Below are positions 36,442-49,640 of a stretch of 64,000 nucleotides of DNA, one piece after another. Source of the stretch: Austropuccinia psidii (lineage: Eukaryota > Basidiomycota > Pucciniomycetes > Pucciniales > Sphaerophragmiaceae); contig JALGQZ010000001.1 of the NCBI GenBank assembly GCA_023105745.1, positions 66,978,937 to 67,042,936 on the forward strand, read 5' to 3'. A program made the translations under genes and the position numbers. Position 1 is the first letter of the stretch. Every line of letters starts with the position of its first letter. The notes beneath the pieces were generated by a model. The model was not told where the DNA came from, searched no databases, and saw nothing but the letters and a program-made list of their open reading frames with translations.

Positions 36442-37950
36442 GATTTGATGTAGAACTGAGGATTTAATGGATAAAAATTGATTTATAACAAGTTTACAAA
36501 AATATATAGTTTATTTCTATGATATCACATCTTTCTTATTGATTTCTGAAAGAATAAAACACTTAAGAAATAGTTTCAACTAATACTTACTTGTTGGTAA
36601 TAAAGGTATAATATAATAATGTGATTCCCTGGAAAAAACAGCAAGAGGAGGCCTCTTTTAAGTCTAAGACAGCTCACAGGGGCATTCCATGGAGCAAACT
36701 GAAAATCCTGTGAGTGAGAAAACAATAAACCCTTCTGGATTATTGGTTGCATCATCAGTTGTCACATAAGATTATCATAATTACTTAATTGAGGCTTTTA
36801 TGTGACAACCAACCCATTTATTGTTAAGAATAAAGGGAGTAACAACTGTAAATCTTCTTTTATTCCAAAATAATAATTGATTTCCCAAAGTTATAAATGT
36901 TATTGGAAATTTAATCACAGAATGTATTTTCTGTAAATCTTTAAAGATTCTGTGTTTCACATGGAATCCTCAAAAATGGACTGTAAGTAAAACTTCCAAT
37001 TTTACATATAAAAGTATAATTATTTTTGGTTTTTTTATGAATCATACAGTTTTTAAGTGGTCCAGAAAGTTTCAGAAAGATTCATTGAGAATTGTTGAAG
37101 TTTTACCTCATTTCTACATAGAATTGCAAATAGCAGTCTATGGCCGGTTGCTATGAGGTAAATCAATGGATACTAGTCCAAAAAGGGTTTTAATGAATCT
37201 TTTGGGGTTTATCGATGGAAAGTATTTAAGAATTGACATGGCTACAGGAGTCTAAGTTGCTCTTTACCTCCTTGGCACATCAAAATAGCAGGTTATTTGC
37301 TATTTTCTTATGATTTACTGAAGTTGTAACATGGTAACCAAGTTTACTAATTGGGCCAAGATCAGCCATGGATCCAAGCTTTGAAGCTGTCCATGCCTCA
37401 GAGGCCTCAGAAGTTGGGTACCCTGGCTCTCTTTGATGTCTTTTGTCCCCCTTGCCTATTTTTTATGTCAAAATAGAATTTTAAGCTTCAAGTGAGATAT
37501 CCACTATGGGTTTACCAAAAGTGCATGTAAGAATACCATAATATTGAGTGCCCAAAACATGCATAACACTATTCTTAGTGTATATGTAACATGGGATTTC
37601 TCACATTTCCATTATCTTGGCATGAAATAGAGAAAAACAAAAATTTTCATGGATCTTTTATGTGGTATTGATGATGTATTATTGAAGTATTTTCCATATT
37701 ACCACTTCAAAGAGTTAATTTGAGCTTATTCAATCTATGGAGCTACCCTAGGTGAATTTCTGTGTAGAATCCAAATCTGGCCTTAAATCCATGGACTTAC
37801 TTACTCAATAAAAGGTTATTCATCTTTCCTGAAATCAAAAATGATGAATTTTGAATATATGCATGACTTATTGGTTATGCATAGTTCAGAATTTATTTTT
37901 AAGATAATTGTGGTCTATTTGGGTATGTAAAATATACCTCAAGGCTCACA
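36442..37950 (-). repeat. 5' LTR of element A, part 2
   Basis: It continues the LTR of A after element B, beginning with the second GATTT copy. It matches about 17229-18751 and ends GGCTCACA before the GAAGC target duplication. Confidence 0.92.
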
Positions 37951-39000
37951 GAAGCCACCATCTGGATATAAGTTGAAATGAAAAGTAGTCTTTCCATGCC
38001 ATACCATACAGCAGATACAAGGGCTTTTACATTTCAAATGAATATTCAATTCATGGTTTGGAAAAACAAAAAAATAATCAAAAAAGTTGTAGTTTTAAGA
38101 AGAAATTTCAAACAACATTTTTTCAAAATTGGATACAAAAGAAAATAAGCATTGTTATTGAAAATCTGAAAATTACAAAATTCATTAAATTTATAGGTAA
38201 TATGGTTTGAAAAAGGGGAATCATTTGACTTTTCAAGAAAAAAAGTTGTTTCAAAAACTTTAACTACCAAGACATTCATAGTGCTTTTTTCTTCTACAAT
38301 TAAAAAAGAAATATTATGGGAATAATTTTTGAGGATTTCAGAGTTCTTGGTTCCATTTCTGAGATTTCTAAATTATTCCAGCTGTTTTATTCGCTGAGTA
38401 ATCTTGTCCAAAGCCTACTTCACCACCACAAGGACAACAGAAATCAATTTCATACATTAAACCACATTTTTTCTCCACATTATTGCTGTTTCCCAAGGAA
38501 AGAAGACATGTTGATAAGGTATGATGATAAAGCTCCCAGAATTAATATTTCATTTTCATTAATAGATTTGAAATTTCAAAAATCTATTGCATCAAGCACT
38601 TGATTTTGTGAACAAGGTATTGTTTTATGATGAAGAATTGTTAATAAATTAGTAATCTGTAAATAATATTTTTGAATTAATTGACAAAGCCCAGCAGATT
38701 TTGTCATCCAAATTGGACAGAGGTATTTAAAATCATATTCATTGGAGGGAATAGGATCAAATGAATTTTCTGGTTGAAATTTAAAAAAGATATTTTAACC
38801 CTTTTCAATGGCTCTTGTATCATGTATATTTTTGGTTTCTTTCTTTAGTATATCTTCATAGATTCTTGATGAATGGCTTGGATTAATTTCTTCCCGATGG
38901 CTGACATCTCAATTCTTTATCAATTATATCACATCAATTCACCAGTAAAAAAGTTCAGCAAGCCAAATTAGTAAAAGCATTTACAAAAACAAAAAAACCA
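37951..39000 (-). pseudogene. Possible broken gene of unknown type, split by element A
   Basis: The minus strand reads in pieces that look coding: SREEINPSHSSRIYEDILKK, FDPIPSNEYDFKYLCPIWMT, KSINENEILILGALSSYLIN and LVSAVWYGMERLLFIST. Stops and frame changes separate them. Removing element A would join the last piece to the minus strand of 16846-16560. I do not recognise a family. It may be part of an old transposon, given the neighbouring Harbinger relic at 15330-16450. Confidence 0.3.
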
Positions 39001-42000
39001 AAAAAAATTAGTTATTTTTGCTAAAGAGGATTTAAAAAGGAAATAGATTTGGAACCTGGTTATATTTTTTCCCCATCATCATGACAAAAGCAGCTACACC
39101 TGACAGAAGCTTCTTCATTTGGAAAATTAAATGGGAGATTTATTGGATTCAGGAGGTAAGAAAGAAATTAGAACGTTTAGAAGAAGCTCAAGCCACACAC
39201 TTTTAATTAAATTTCCTGAATATCAGTGTTTGGTAAGAATTCTCAAATCTCTATTCCTCAAGAGGGAAATAAATTTCCCATTTTTAATTTATTTTAGTTT
39301 GTATCTCACTATATATTATTTACTGAAAATTCACAGTCTTTAATGGTGGTTGAGACTTATAGATATATAGTTCATTTCAGTTATGAGGAAGTAATTAGCA
39401 GGAAAAATTTATATTAGAGCTTTGTTATTGAAAAGTAAATTCTCTTAGATAACAAATATTTAAACAGTCAACTCCTTTCCCAAATATTGCAAAACTTACA
39501 AAATTAATATTTAATTGAACCTGTGCCTCTTAAAAGTACTTATTGACCCTTAAGCTATTTATATCACTTTTCCCCTTCAATTGGAAAAATATAATTCATT
39601 TTTAATAAAACCTAGATTCCTTGTAGCCTAATTAAGAGATATTCCTTTCATAGGGAGCTTATTGAAATATAATTTATTACAATAGATATTCCCAGCAATT
39701 TCATCTGAGAAATTCTGAAGAATAGCTTAAGTAAATTATAGAAAACATATTTAAAAGCACAAAACAAATTTTTGTTTTGATTTCTTAATGCATTAGATTG
39801 ATTTTCTTATAATATCAAGGTATATACTTTGAATATTCCTCATTTTGAAAGCTTGAATACTTGTAATTATTAGCATATCTCTGAATAATGACAATAGAGG
39901 ATATCTCTTTCAAAAAGTTTTAATTATTCAGGGGGTTTATTTCAAATAAGCTATTCATATGCCTCTTTTGTAACATTTTTTTCCTGTAAAAATTATCTAC
40001 CAGGTTAATTTGTTGGATTTTTGTATAAAATTGTATAATTAAAATACAGGTCAAAATAGCTATCATTTGATCAGAATAATTCTTTTGGGATGAAATATGA
40101 ATAATAAGATGATAGGAAGTGCATAACTGCGTATTTTCTAGCCCTTCCAGCTTAAACTTGGATATTATCTTTAAAGCCAATTGAATTCTATATTTGAAAT
40201 TTGACAAAAGATAATTTAGATTTCTCAATAGTCTCAATATCATCCTTTTTCAAATATCTCATAAGCTAAATATTATCACTTCAAGTTCTGGTATGCATAT
40301 TCCTTTTCCAATATATTTTATTTAATATTCTATAATTTGTTTTTCAATTATTGAGTTGAAGCCTCTAGTTAGATATTAGGATGAACTGAAATTAACCTAT
40401 TTTATTAAACTAAAAAACTGAATAATTTTGTGATTTATTGGGGAATTTAATTTGAAAGATAATTAGATCACTTCAGAAATATAGCCAAATGAATAAGCTC
40501 AATTAAATACTAGGAATCGAGGAAAGAGTATGAAAATTTCTCTCTTGGTAGCCTTCCTTAAAAGAAGTTGGAAGCCAAGTATTTACATAAAAAGCCTAAA
40601 GAAGTGTGAAGTTTGGTTAGAAATGAGCAAAAAATAACAATATCTATTTCTTAAGTGGATAATAAAGTTCATCTTGTTGGTTTTGAAATTATTGAATTTA
40701 ATATTTGCTTTCAAAAATATAAATGGAACAAGAATGCAGTTCTATTCTATTTTTTCTGTCAAAAATTATTTATCATACCAATTTTCAGTTTTGTGAATTT
40801 ACAAGTTGATCTCAGCTATAGATACCAATAAAAGAGTAACTGGATTGATATTATAGGCCTTAGGTTATTTAAATGTACCTGAAGGAGATGAACATACTTT
40901 CAAATAATAGTGGAGGGAACAAACTTTACAGTATTTTTCTGTATGAATTCTCAAAAAAGAAATTAGAGTATACATTTTAGTCAGATTCTTCCAGGAGAAG
41001 AAGTAGAGGTGGGCTAGAAAGAATACTGAATTCATTTACATACCACTTCTCAAAAATATCTATCCAGCTTTCAAGAATAATCCAAATTCTTTGTCAAAGC
41101 CTTGACTCTACCTATTGGAAATAACCCCAAATATATATACAATTTCGTTTTCTACTTGAATTAATATTTATCAATATTTTTTTTCAAAAATCTCTCAATT
41201 TTGAATAGAAACCTTTTCTAATACAATTAATTTTTCCACTATTTAAAAAAGAATATTTGTGTTCTAGAGCCAATAACAAATAGTTGGGTTTTTAAAGGAT
41301 ATTCTGTTCAGAGTTTTCATATTTTCTTGAAACCTTCAGAGATTGGTTTCCTTTTTATCAATATTATTTCATTTCCCTTTTACAATAGCTAAATAAACAT
41401 CATTTTTAGCCTATTTTTGGACCATCCCATGTAGGTTTTGTTAAACATTTTCCATAATATGAATTATTTTATCTTCAAATCTTGAGTTGAAGTATAAAAA
41501 TGAAGCTCATAGACTTAAGAATGAGGAAGAAATAAGACTTCATTGTACCATAGCCCTCAAAACAGCTTTGAGTTCTTCAACCTAATAGTTTTGGAATCTT
41601 TTCAAAAGACAAATAGAGTAAAAAATCTCAAAAAGAGGAGGATAATTAATTGAAAAAATTCCTTTTGTACTTTAAGCACTCAAAAAAGCTTAACCTAATT
41701 TGGAAATACATGGTATGAGAGTCAACCAAATGATTATGCAAAGAAGGGCTTGCTATTCTCATGATTGAATTTATCATTTATTAACCTTTTTTTTGAAATA
41801 ATTCTCTTTTTGCATTGTTTATTTCCTTCAGTCTTAATTTTTTCTTTCAAATACAATAAAAATATTTAATATCTGGCTACTTCAGAAAATGAAAATTCTG
41901 TAAATATTTTGTTTTTTCCTGCAAATTTTCATAATTTCTATAGTCAATATTAATTTTTCTCATTTCAATCATGAGGATTTTTTTTAATAATATTATTATT

Positions 42001-43060
42001 TCTGAATCATTTTTAATTTAATTTAATCTATTTTTGTTTTTAATTTCAAAATTTCATTAGCAGAAGCTCTGTAGATCCTGCTACTGTAAATTTTTCAACA
42101 AGCATTGACAAAACTACAATACCACCCCTTAGAGTACCTGATACTGTACTTTCATTAAGCAAATCATGCAAAAAGAATTCATATTTCAAAAGAATTTCAA
42201 CAAGTCAAAATAACGATAATAATCATCAAAGTAAAATGAAAAATTGAAAGAAAAATGAAGAAAAATAAATGATGTTTATAATAAGTACAAGAGTAAGGAT
42301 GATACCACTGATAATTCCTGATTATAAATTTCAAATGAATTAATATGATTTTTATTTTAAATATTTAATTTAATAATCAAAATGATGAATATTTTCATTT
42401 TGTATTGAATGAATGAATTGTTGTAAGAAAGAAGTTTTTTTGCATCTTTTTTGAAATATAAAAAAATGCAAGTAAAAAAGGCGAAAAACTTAAGTTCTAT
42501 ATGAAGAAAGCTGAGAGGGTAACTAATTATAGTACTATTTTGATGGGAAATTACTTCAATATAAGATTCTCAGGAGATCCTTTTCTTGATCATATATTAT
42601 TATAATTTAATAAAGATCTTAGATGTTGGGGAACATGACTTTTCTGTATTCAGGGATTCAAAGTAATGATTCATTTTCTTGATTAACAATATAGCTCTGA
42701 GCTTCTGGATACAATTTAATTGTTATTTTTATTGATATTATGAAACAATCTGGAAAAATATTTCATAAAACTCAGATTTTTAGTAGAATCATAATCAAGT
42801 GAAATATAGCTAACTTAATGGAATAAGAAGAAAAGAAAGGATCTTAAAGGCTCTTTATTCCTCCTGTGGCTGAGAATGGCTTGAAATCTCACCAAAAATG
42901 AAATTCTGGCTTCAAATAAGTTCAGAGAAAAGCTGCAAGCTCAGAATAAGCTGGTTCTAAGCTATTTTCAAAACAAAACACCTTCTTTGAGTTGAAGCCA
43001 CTTTTTTCATTGTGCTTGTTATAGTGTGTTTATCAATCCAATAAGACATAATGTTTGTAT
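39001..43060. other. A+T-rich region with almost no coding signal
   Basis: I see no gene, transposon end or clear repeat in most of this 4 kb. A weak candidate terminal exon at 42061-42247 is listed separately. Confidence 0.55.
42061..42247 (+). other. Weak candidate 3'-terminal coding exon
   Basis: After a T-rich stretch ending catttcattag-like (ttcattag at 42060), a 61-codon open frame follows. It is locally richer in G+C and reads RSSVDPATVNFSTSIDKTT, then IPPLRVPDTVLSLSKS, and ends KMKN before TGA. The composition is unlike the surrounding A/T noise. No upstream exon could be found and no family is recognised, so this may be chance. Confidence 0.2.
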
Positions 43061-44345
43061 TTTAATAAATTATCAGCTTTATGAATGAAAATATTGAGAC
43101 AGAACTCAAAAAACGCAAAAATATTAAGTTATTTTTGCTAAGAAAATTAATTTGGAAATCAAAATATGAGTGTTTTTGGTTGATTAAGAAGCCAAAATAA
43201 TTAAAAAAAGGACTTAATGTCTTAATTTTAGCTTTAGAGATGAAAAATGATGACAGAATATTGAATCATTAAAAATAAATTAATTAAAAAAAATTAAAAA
43301 ACTAATTTGGAAAAACAAAAAATTACTTTTTTTATATTATCTTATTTCTAAACCTATTTTCAAAGGAGGAAAAAGAATAAAAAAGTAGTTTTTTGTTGAA
43401 AAACCGAAGAATTGACACAAAAAGTCAGGTTACTTGTTTTGATTTTAACTTGATAACTGGAAAAATATGAAAGAAATAAACAACCAATTGAAAAAAAGGA
43501 TTATTAAATGGAAAAAACTTAATTTTTTAGAATATTTTTTTGATTTTGAAGATATCTTAATAATAATAACAAGAAAAACCAAAGAGTATACGTTTTTTTC
43601 AGTAATAAAGCAAATAATCTTAAAAAAACAACTTAATTTTCTTGAAATTCTACCTTGATCAGTGACAAAAAATTAAAAAGAATATTTGACCAATTAGAAA
43701 AAATCCAACAAGAAATTAGATGCAAAAAGTCACTGTTTTTTGAATAGTATTATAATTTCAAACCTATATTCATAAGAATAACAAGAATGATAAAAAAAAC
43801 TTTTGAAAATTTTAGCTTGATAACTTATTAACAAATAAAAAGAATTTGACTGATTGAGATGCAAAAATTAATTAATTTTTCTCAAAAAACAATTACATGC
43901 AAACAAAATTATTTAATTTTTGAATATTGCTTTAAATCAAAAACTATCTTCACAAGGATAAAAATGAAAAACAGAATGAAAATTTGATTAAGAAAACCAA
44001 AACTCAACAAAAGTGCTTACTTTTTTGAAATTTTAGCTTGAGAATTGATAAAAAATAAAAAAAGAACTTATTTGAAAAAGAAAAAAAAATATCAATGCAA
44101 CTTTCTTTTTTTCAAATTTTAGCTTGATAAATCATAAAAAAACCAACAAAACATTTTATTTATTTATTTTTTCAGAAAATAATTAAAAATAAAATTGTAA
44201 AACAATTTATTAAGCTTAATATTTTCAAATTTAGCTTGAGCAGTAATAATAAATCAAAAAAATTAATTGACCAATTAAAAAAGAAAGAATTAATGTAGCT
44301 TACTTTCATTTTTTTAGCTTGATGAATGATAAAAAATATAATAAA
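43060..44345. repeat. Degenerate A+T-rich tandem repeats
   Basis: The phrase tttagcttgataa-tgataaaaaata recurs several times (near 43650, 43820, 44030, 44120, 44230 and 44320), with spacer phrases such as accaattgaaaaaa. The copies are too diverged to set a period by eye. A related block is at 52190-52930. Confidence 0.5.
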
Positions 44346-45340
44346 CATTAGCAGGGTTTGAAGTGGAACTTTTCATTGGCTTATGCTCTTGTGAATTTTT
44401 TCTCAAATCCTTTGTTCAATCAGCATATATAACTTCTATTAGTCAAGAAATTGGCTATCTCTTTGATATCACATAAAAATACATGAGCTTTCTCATATAT
44501 CGCACATGAATTTCAATGCTATTCCAATCCAATAAACAATTTTGTTTCCATAGGACACGATTCCCTTTTCCAGACCTCGGGAGTAAATAAATAAACTGAA
44601 CTTCAAAGCCATATTGACCAATCCTTACGGCACCATTTGCCCCACTTCAAAATCACTCTATGAAAATTACCCAATCCAAATTAATTTCTTCACCCCTCTC
44701 ATTCCCTGGCTATGGTATCTTGAAAAATAATAATAGTCCAAATAATAAGAGCACAGAACCACTTACTTGAGATAAAGTTAAAGCTATTTATTGTAATTAA
44801 TATCAATAACCACAGTCTTAATCATTTAAGTCATGTGCAGAAATAAATCATATGAGCAATGGCTATAAAACCAAAGGCACTGATTCATTTAAAACTTTTC
44901 ATGAATATGCCAATCAGATTCAAACTAAAGTAGGAAAGCTTACCATGGATAACTCTAATTCTTACACACAAAAACATTTTCAATTGTGACCTCAATTAAT
45001 TGCCCCTATGGAGTATTTTTAAACAACCACGAAAATCTCCAAAAGAAGACGGTGTACACAGAAGGAATTAGAAAAATATTAATTATGGAAATGGAAAGAA
45101 CAAAGTTCTGAGGAGCAAAATTTAAAGGGGAAAGATCATGTAAATCCTCCATTTGTCCAATTGAGTTTTGTAACTATCTGTATTTATTTGGAAAATGAGG
45201 TCAGCTACCACAGTGAGTTGAAAGGACTTCAGTATGATGTTCTAGGGTAATTAATTATTTGTCTAATATATGTATAATAGATTTTTTTGAAACAGTGAAA
45301 AGAAATCCTGGGGTAAGGAAAAATATACACATTCTAAGTA
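44346..45340. other. Spacer, nothing recognised
   Basis: A slightly more G+C-rich patch (44560-44720) contains no reading frame that I recognise. The rest is A+T-rich. Confidence 0.45.
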
Positions 45341-45362
45341 TTCCAAGAAATTTTAGACTTAA

Positions 45363-46430
45363 TTGAACATGAATCATGAGGGTGACACTTTGCATCTTAG
45401 TGGAAACAATGCAGAGAAATTCTGGAGGACATCTAAGCACAAATATATTGAAAAAAAGGAATTTCTGAGTCAAACAGGTACTGGTGTATATTATAATTTG
45501 ACTAGGACTCTTGAAGAAATTAAACTTCATTTTCCATTTTTTGATTCTATGAACATGATCTTTTGCCAAAATCAAAATGTAGCTTGTCACAAAACTGAGG
45601 ACAGAGCCATCTAATAAGGGATAATTCACAAGTCAGATGGTGATGATGTGGGCTTGGTGCAGATGTATTTGTCAATAAATGGAAATGACCAAAAAATTCC
45701 AGGGATTCATGCTGTTTTAGTGATAAGATGGAGTATTTTGATAATGGTTGTTAATCTGCCCATTATGAGGCTTCTTTGAAGCCACATTTCCTGTAGATTA
45801 ATGACCAAAATTCTAATAATCCTTTGGATCCTAATTGTAACACAATCAGCAAGAATTTTAAGATTTTTAAAGGTCCAAGTGAAAGAAAGATTACTGATAG
45901 GTTGGTAAAAAAGTAACCTGGCTCAGTGTTTTGAATGCTTGAAAACAACCTGAATCCCCATCATAATAAAATTGTGCATAATATGAAATACTACCTCCAC
46001 TCTAATTATAATCATGATAATAAGGAGGCATAGATGAGGAAAATTGAGGATGAAGAAAAAATAGAAATATGAATTATTGAGATCAATTTCCAGTGCGAAG
46101 CAGGGAATGAAAAAATATTATGGGATGAGGCCAAATTGAATTACAAATGAGAGCTTCATAATGACAAAACAATCAAGTAGAGAAACCAGGAAAATAGTGC
46201 TGAAGAGTACAATCAAGTCCAGACTTAGGTAAAACGGGCTAAATTGGAAATTTGAAAGTCATGAAGGAAGTGTTTGTAATTAGAACTATCAGAATATTCA
46301 AATAGAAAAGGAAATAATCTTACATTAAACAGAAGATGTTAGCACAAAAATATTGAAGGATTGCATATGAAATGGGAATTCAATTTCAAGAAAAGAGATT
46401 AAAGGAAATAACTCAAGGTTGTTTTGAAGA
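45363..46430 (+). pseudogene. Remnant of a Harbinger SANT-like accessory gene (copy 4)
   Basis: The open frame at 45363-45614 reads FWRTSKHKYIEKKEFLSQTG, then TLEEIKLHFPFFDSMNMIFC and QNQNVA. It aligns in order with the trihelix-like part of the accessory gene at 62689-63979 (WQTYKKKYMAAKKFENLTG and LESMCPCYAEMDVHFGHKPN). Downstream to about 46430 are charged, Lys/Glu-rich fragments with stops, in the place of the coiled-coil tail. It faces the transposase remnant at 46700-49640, giving the same convergent layout as Harbinger copy 1 but with only a few hundred bases between the two genes. Confidence 0.6.
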
Positions 46431-46699
46431 ATATATTGATACTTATTTTAATTTTATATATAGAGCACCAAACACTTAATTAACTGATGATCACATTCTA
46501 TTTTTAGACCCCTATCAAGGTATTTCCAAAAATTTCAATTTTTAACTATGATGGGATATAACCTCAGAGAGAAAATTTGAAACAAAAAAAAGTATATCTA
46601 GCTATAAACTGATTAATAAAAAAATATTATCACTAAAATACACGATTAATACAAAAATAAACATCTTTGAATTTCAATTAATATGATAAATACAAAAGA

Positions 46700-49640
46700 A
46701 ACTAGCATTGACTTGACGTTGGGCTATTTCCAGGGTAAGATCCTACTGCAATAGCTATAAGCCACACAAGCTTGTTTGAAACTCCGCAATAGTTCCTGAT
46801 ATGATTGTGTGGGCCTTTCAGGGGATAAATGGCTGGTAAAATAATCTTTATCTTAATCACTGAGCTAATCCCAATAATCACGAATATGTACAAGCATATT
46901 ATTTAGGATGAAACAGCACTTGGACCGCCCAACATAATTTTTGATGTCCTACTCCCCATTGAATTGAAGTATAAGCTGTTTGAGGGAGGCCCAGTGGCCT
47001 TTAAGAATGGAAATTGTATGTTCATTCTACACTTGATCCTTTCCAGGAAGTTATTTAAATCAGTGTTGAGTGGTTGATTTTCTAAAGGAGCTTTTATAGT
47101 GGGTATGAGATGTTCTCCTAGTGTATAGGATTCATTCGACAAAAAAAGACCTATATCCACCAAACAAATGTGATACAAAGCTCATTAGAAAATTTGAAAA
47201 TCATTCACAAAGCTCACCTTTTCAAAAAAACATCTGGATTTCCATGGAGAACCAAGATCTTATTAATTACTGTGTGATCCTTGAGGTTTTTTTTACATAC
47301 CCAAATAAGCCACAGCTTATTTACAAGAATAACTAAAAAGCCATGAAAAACCCATGAGTTACTTTTAATACCAAAATTCATCATTTTGTAAACAAAAGAA
47401 GATGGATAACCTAAATTGAGTAAGTAAATACTAAAATTTAATGCCAGATTTGTATTCTACAGTCAATATTAGCCTGGGTACCCTCGTAGGAGGTCTAACC
47501 GAAATTTGACTCTGAATAATGTCTATCGATAGGTAACAACTCATAAAAATTACTTGAACTGTTTAGCAGGAAACCCTATAAAGCCATACTCAGTAAAAAA
47601 ACAGTGATTTGAAATTTAAAATGCAATTTCACAGATAAATAATCAAATTCTGAGAATGCCATGGATATTTACCAATTGGTACATACTAAGTGCATCCGTA
47701 TATTTAATAAAAATCCATAATATGCTAGTAAAATTTTATTTTCCATATACACATTATGAGATTATAAAACTACTGCTATAGGTACAAAACTATAGCAGAG
47801 GTGGGGGCAAAGAAAAAATTAAAACTGGGGGGTACCTGAGTTTCTGGGTCCTCTGAGGTGCAGAAAGGTTATCATAAGCTATTTCTGATATTTTACTAGC
47901 CTAAAACCCACTTTGGCACTAGTAAACTCTTGTAAATAACCAGAAAACTAACTGTAAGTTCTTATTTTGAACAAAATGATTAAGTATTCAAAATTTATTT
48001 GAAAATACAATTATTTATTAATTAATCTCTCTGAAACTTTCATAATCAATGTAGAAGAGGTTTATGTTCAATTTTATTCAGAAATATTTATGATCTCATA
48101 AGCTCAATCAGAAGTTTTACATACCATCCTTTTTGGATGATTTCACATACATTGCTGAATCTTCAAAAATTAACATAAAATATAATTTGTTATGGAAATA
48201 CAAATAACATTGATAAATTTGAGAAATAAATGTATATTTTGAGCTCAAGAAATATTTATGTTAGTAAATTGATGATTTCTTAACCATAAATAGGTTGGTA
48301 GTCATGAGAAATCCATTCATTAGTAATTAAGTGCTTTCATTAGATAACAAGGTAATTAAATCTCTGATACAGGAATTTTAAATTTCTTCTCAACTCGTTC
48401 TTTTAAGTATGCTTCTTTGAAATCCATCCATTTCACTTGTAGACTTTACATAACTCAAAAGGAACCCTATTACTAATGGTTATTCCATATTATTCAGCAT
48501 TAACATACAATTCAATAAATACTAATAGTCTTAATAGTCACTGAGGTTATTCTTGATATTCTGAATCTATTAAAATCATTTAAAGACTTCAAATTATAGA
48601 TATTTCTATAAAGCTATAGTATTGTAACCTCAATACCAGTTATTGTAAGTTTTTTAAATATTTTGCTATCTCTAAGATCCACTATTTCTCTAAAATACTT
48701 CAATAATATTTTATCTAACCTTTAAATTTATTTTGAAATTCTTTGATGTATTTTTCTCTATCGGAATATAATAAATTTCTATTATTTCTCTCTGAATCTC
48801 TATCTTTACCTTAGAAGTCTAGTTACACTAGTCATTTTAAAAATTATTATTGTCAAAGATGATACTTTGTGTCATCTTTGAGTGGTTTATTTTTAATATC
48901 AATGGAGTATATTTTTTCTTGTAGAAAATTTCTCCCTACTCCTTTATCACTGGTAGTTTATAATAAGTGGTAGAATAATAATCCAATTCTTTAATTATTA
49001 TTAATGATATTAAAATTTATTTTGATATTATAATTGAAAAAATTATATTTTTTTATTATTGAATTTTTGTTATAATAATCTTAGATTATATTTCTTTAGG
49101 AAACTATTAGTAAGCTTCATTTTATTGAGAGTTTCATAAAAAAACATACACATTGAGTCTAAAAAGGAGCCAGGACAGCCTGAAATGAGTTCTGTGACTC
49201 TCTTATCACAATCACATAAAACCTGTGCATTGATGTAATAACTCTTCTTGAAATCATAAGAAACCCCCACTTCTATTATGGCTTTTGGTATGATAAAAAT
49301 TATGTTTCATCAATGAAGCCTACACCTCCATAAAGCCCCTTGTAAATAATTACCTGATTATTCCATAAAATAAATTTGAATCCAGAAATTCAATGTAGTC
49401 TTATGCAAGGGATATTATTTCTTGAATGAACCTTGGGGATATAAGGACAATGATTCCCCTTCTTAAGCTCAAGTGGAGTACAAATTTTCCTAAAACGTTG
49501 GTGTGGTATTCCATACCTATTCCGTCAAGGTTCAAATCCACAATATTAGAGCTGAAAAGGTGTTCAAAGAAATAGAAAAATTAAATAAAATAAGGGAAAT
49601 AAAAACAAAAAAGGTTTCAAAAAAGAGAGTAGTATATTAT
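46700..49640 (-). pseudogene. Harbinger transposase remnant split by an LTR (copy 4)
   Basis: The upstream part (49640-49152) reads GGVGFIDET (first catalytic Asp), then YDFKKSYYINAQVLCDCDKR and ISGCPGSFLDSM. The downstream part (47272-46700) continues ILVLHGNPDVFLKR. After an intron starting GTGAGC it reads LFLSNESYTLGEHLIPTIKA. Together these follow the order of a DDE_Tnp_4 protein. The last catalytic block is decayed (RMNIQFPFLK where a Glu is expected). Between the two parts lies an A-family LTR (47273-49151). Removing it together with one copy of the 5-bp duplication puts the two parts in one frame. The gene is dead. Confidence 0.65.
47273..49151 (+). mobile_element. Solo LTR of the element A family, inserted in a transposase
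   Basis: It starts TGTGATCCTTGAGG, followed by tttacatacccaaata, as in the reverse complement of A's LTR. Further matches in order are gatggataacc...gagtaagtaaat (about 47400), gggtacctgagtttctggg...cctctgagg (about 47835), aaccataaataggttggtag (about 48285) and a tail ending CATACA. Flanking 5-mers are tactg and cattg, which differ only by C/T changes. No internal gag-pol is present. Its orientation is opposite to elements A and B. Confidence 0.7.

Larger units (their letters stand above)
16847..37950 (-). mobile_element. Ty3/Gypsy chromovirus element A, interrupted by element B
   Basis: LTRs flank a gag-pol region read on -. The left (3') LTR is 16847-18751. The right (5') LTR is 25213-25595 plus 36442-37950, split by element B. 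The LTR edges are TGTAAG...CTCACA on the plus strand. The flanks are a perfect 5-bp duplication GAAGC (16842-16846 and 37951-37955). A purine-rich tract lies next to the 3' LTR and a candidate primer-binding site next to the 5' LTR. The gag-pol is full of frameshifts, and active-site motifs are mutated, so A is dead. Removing B restores one continuous LTR. Confidence 0.93.

Noticed and set aside
46380..46540. Gag-like stretch with an EEYIDTYFNFIYRAP reading
   Set aside because: It is a single short block with stops on both sides and no flanking zinc knuckle or LTR, so not enough to call a retroelement.
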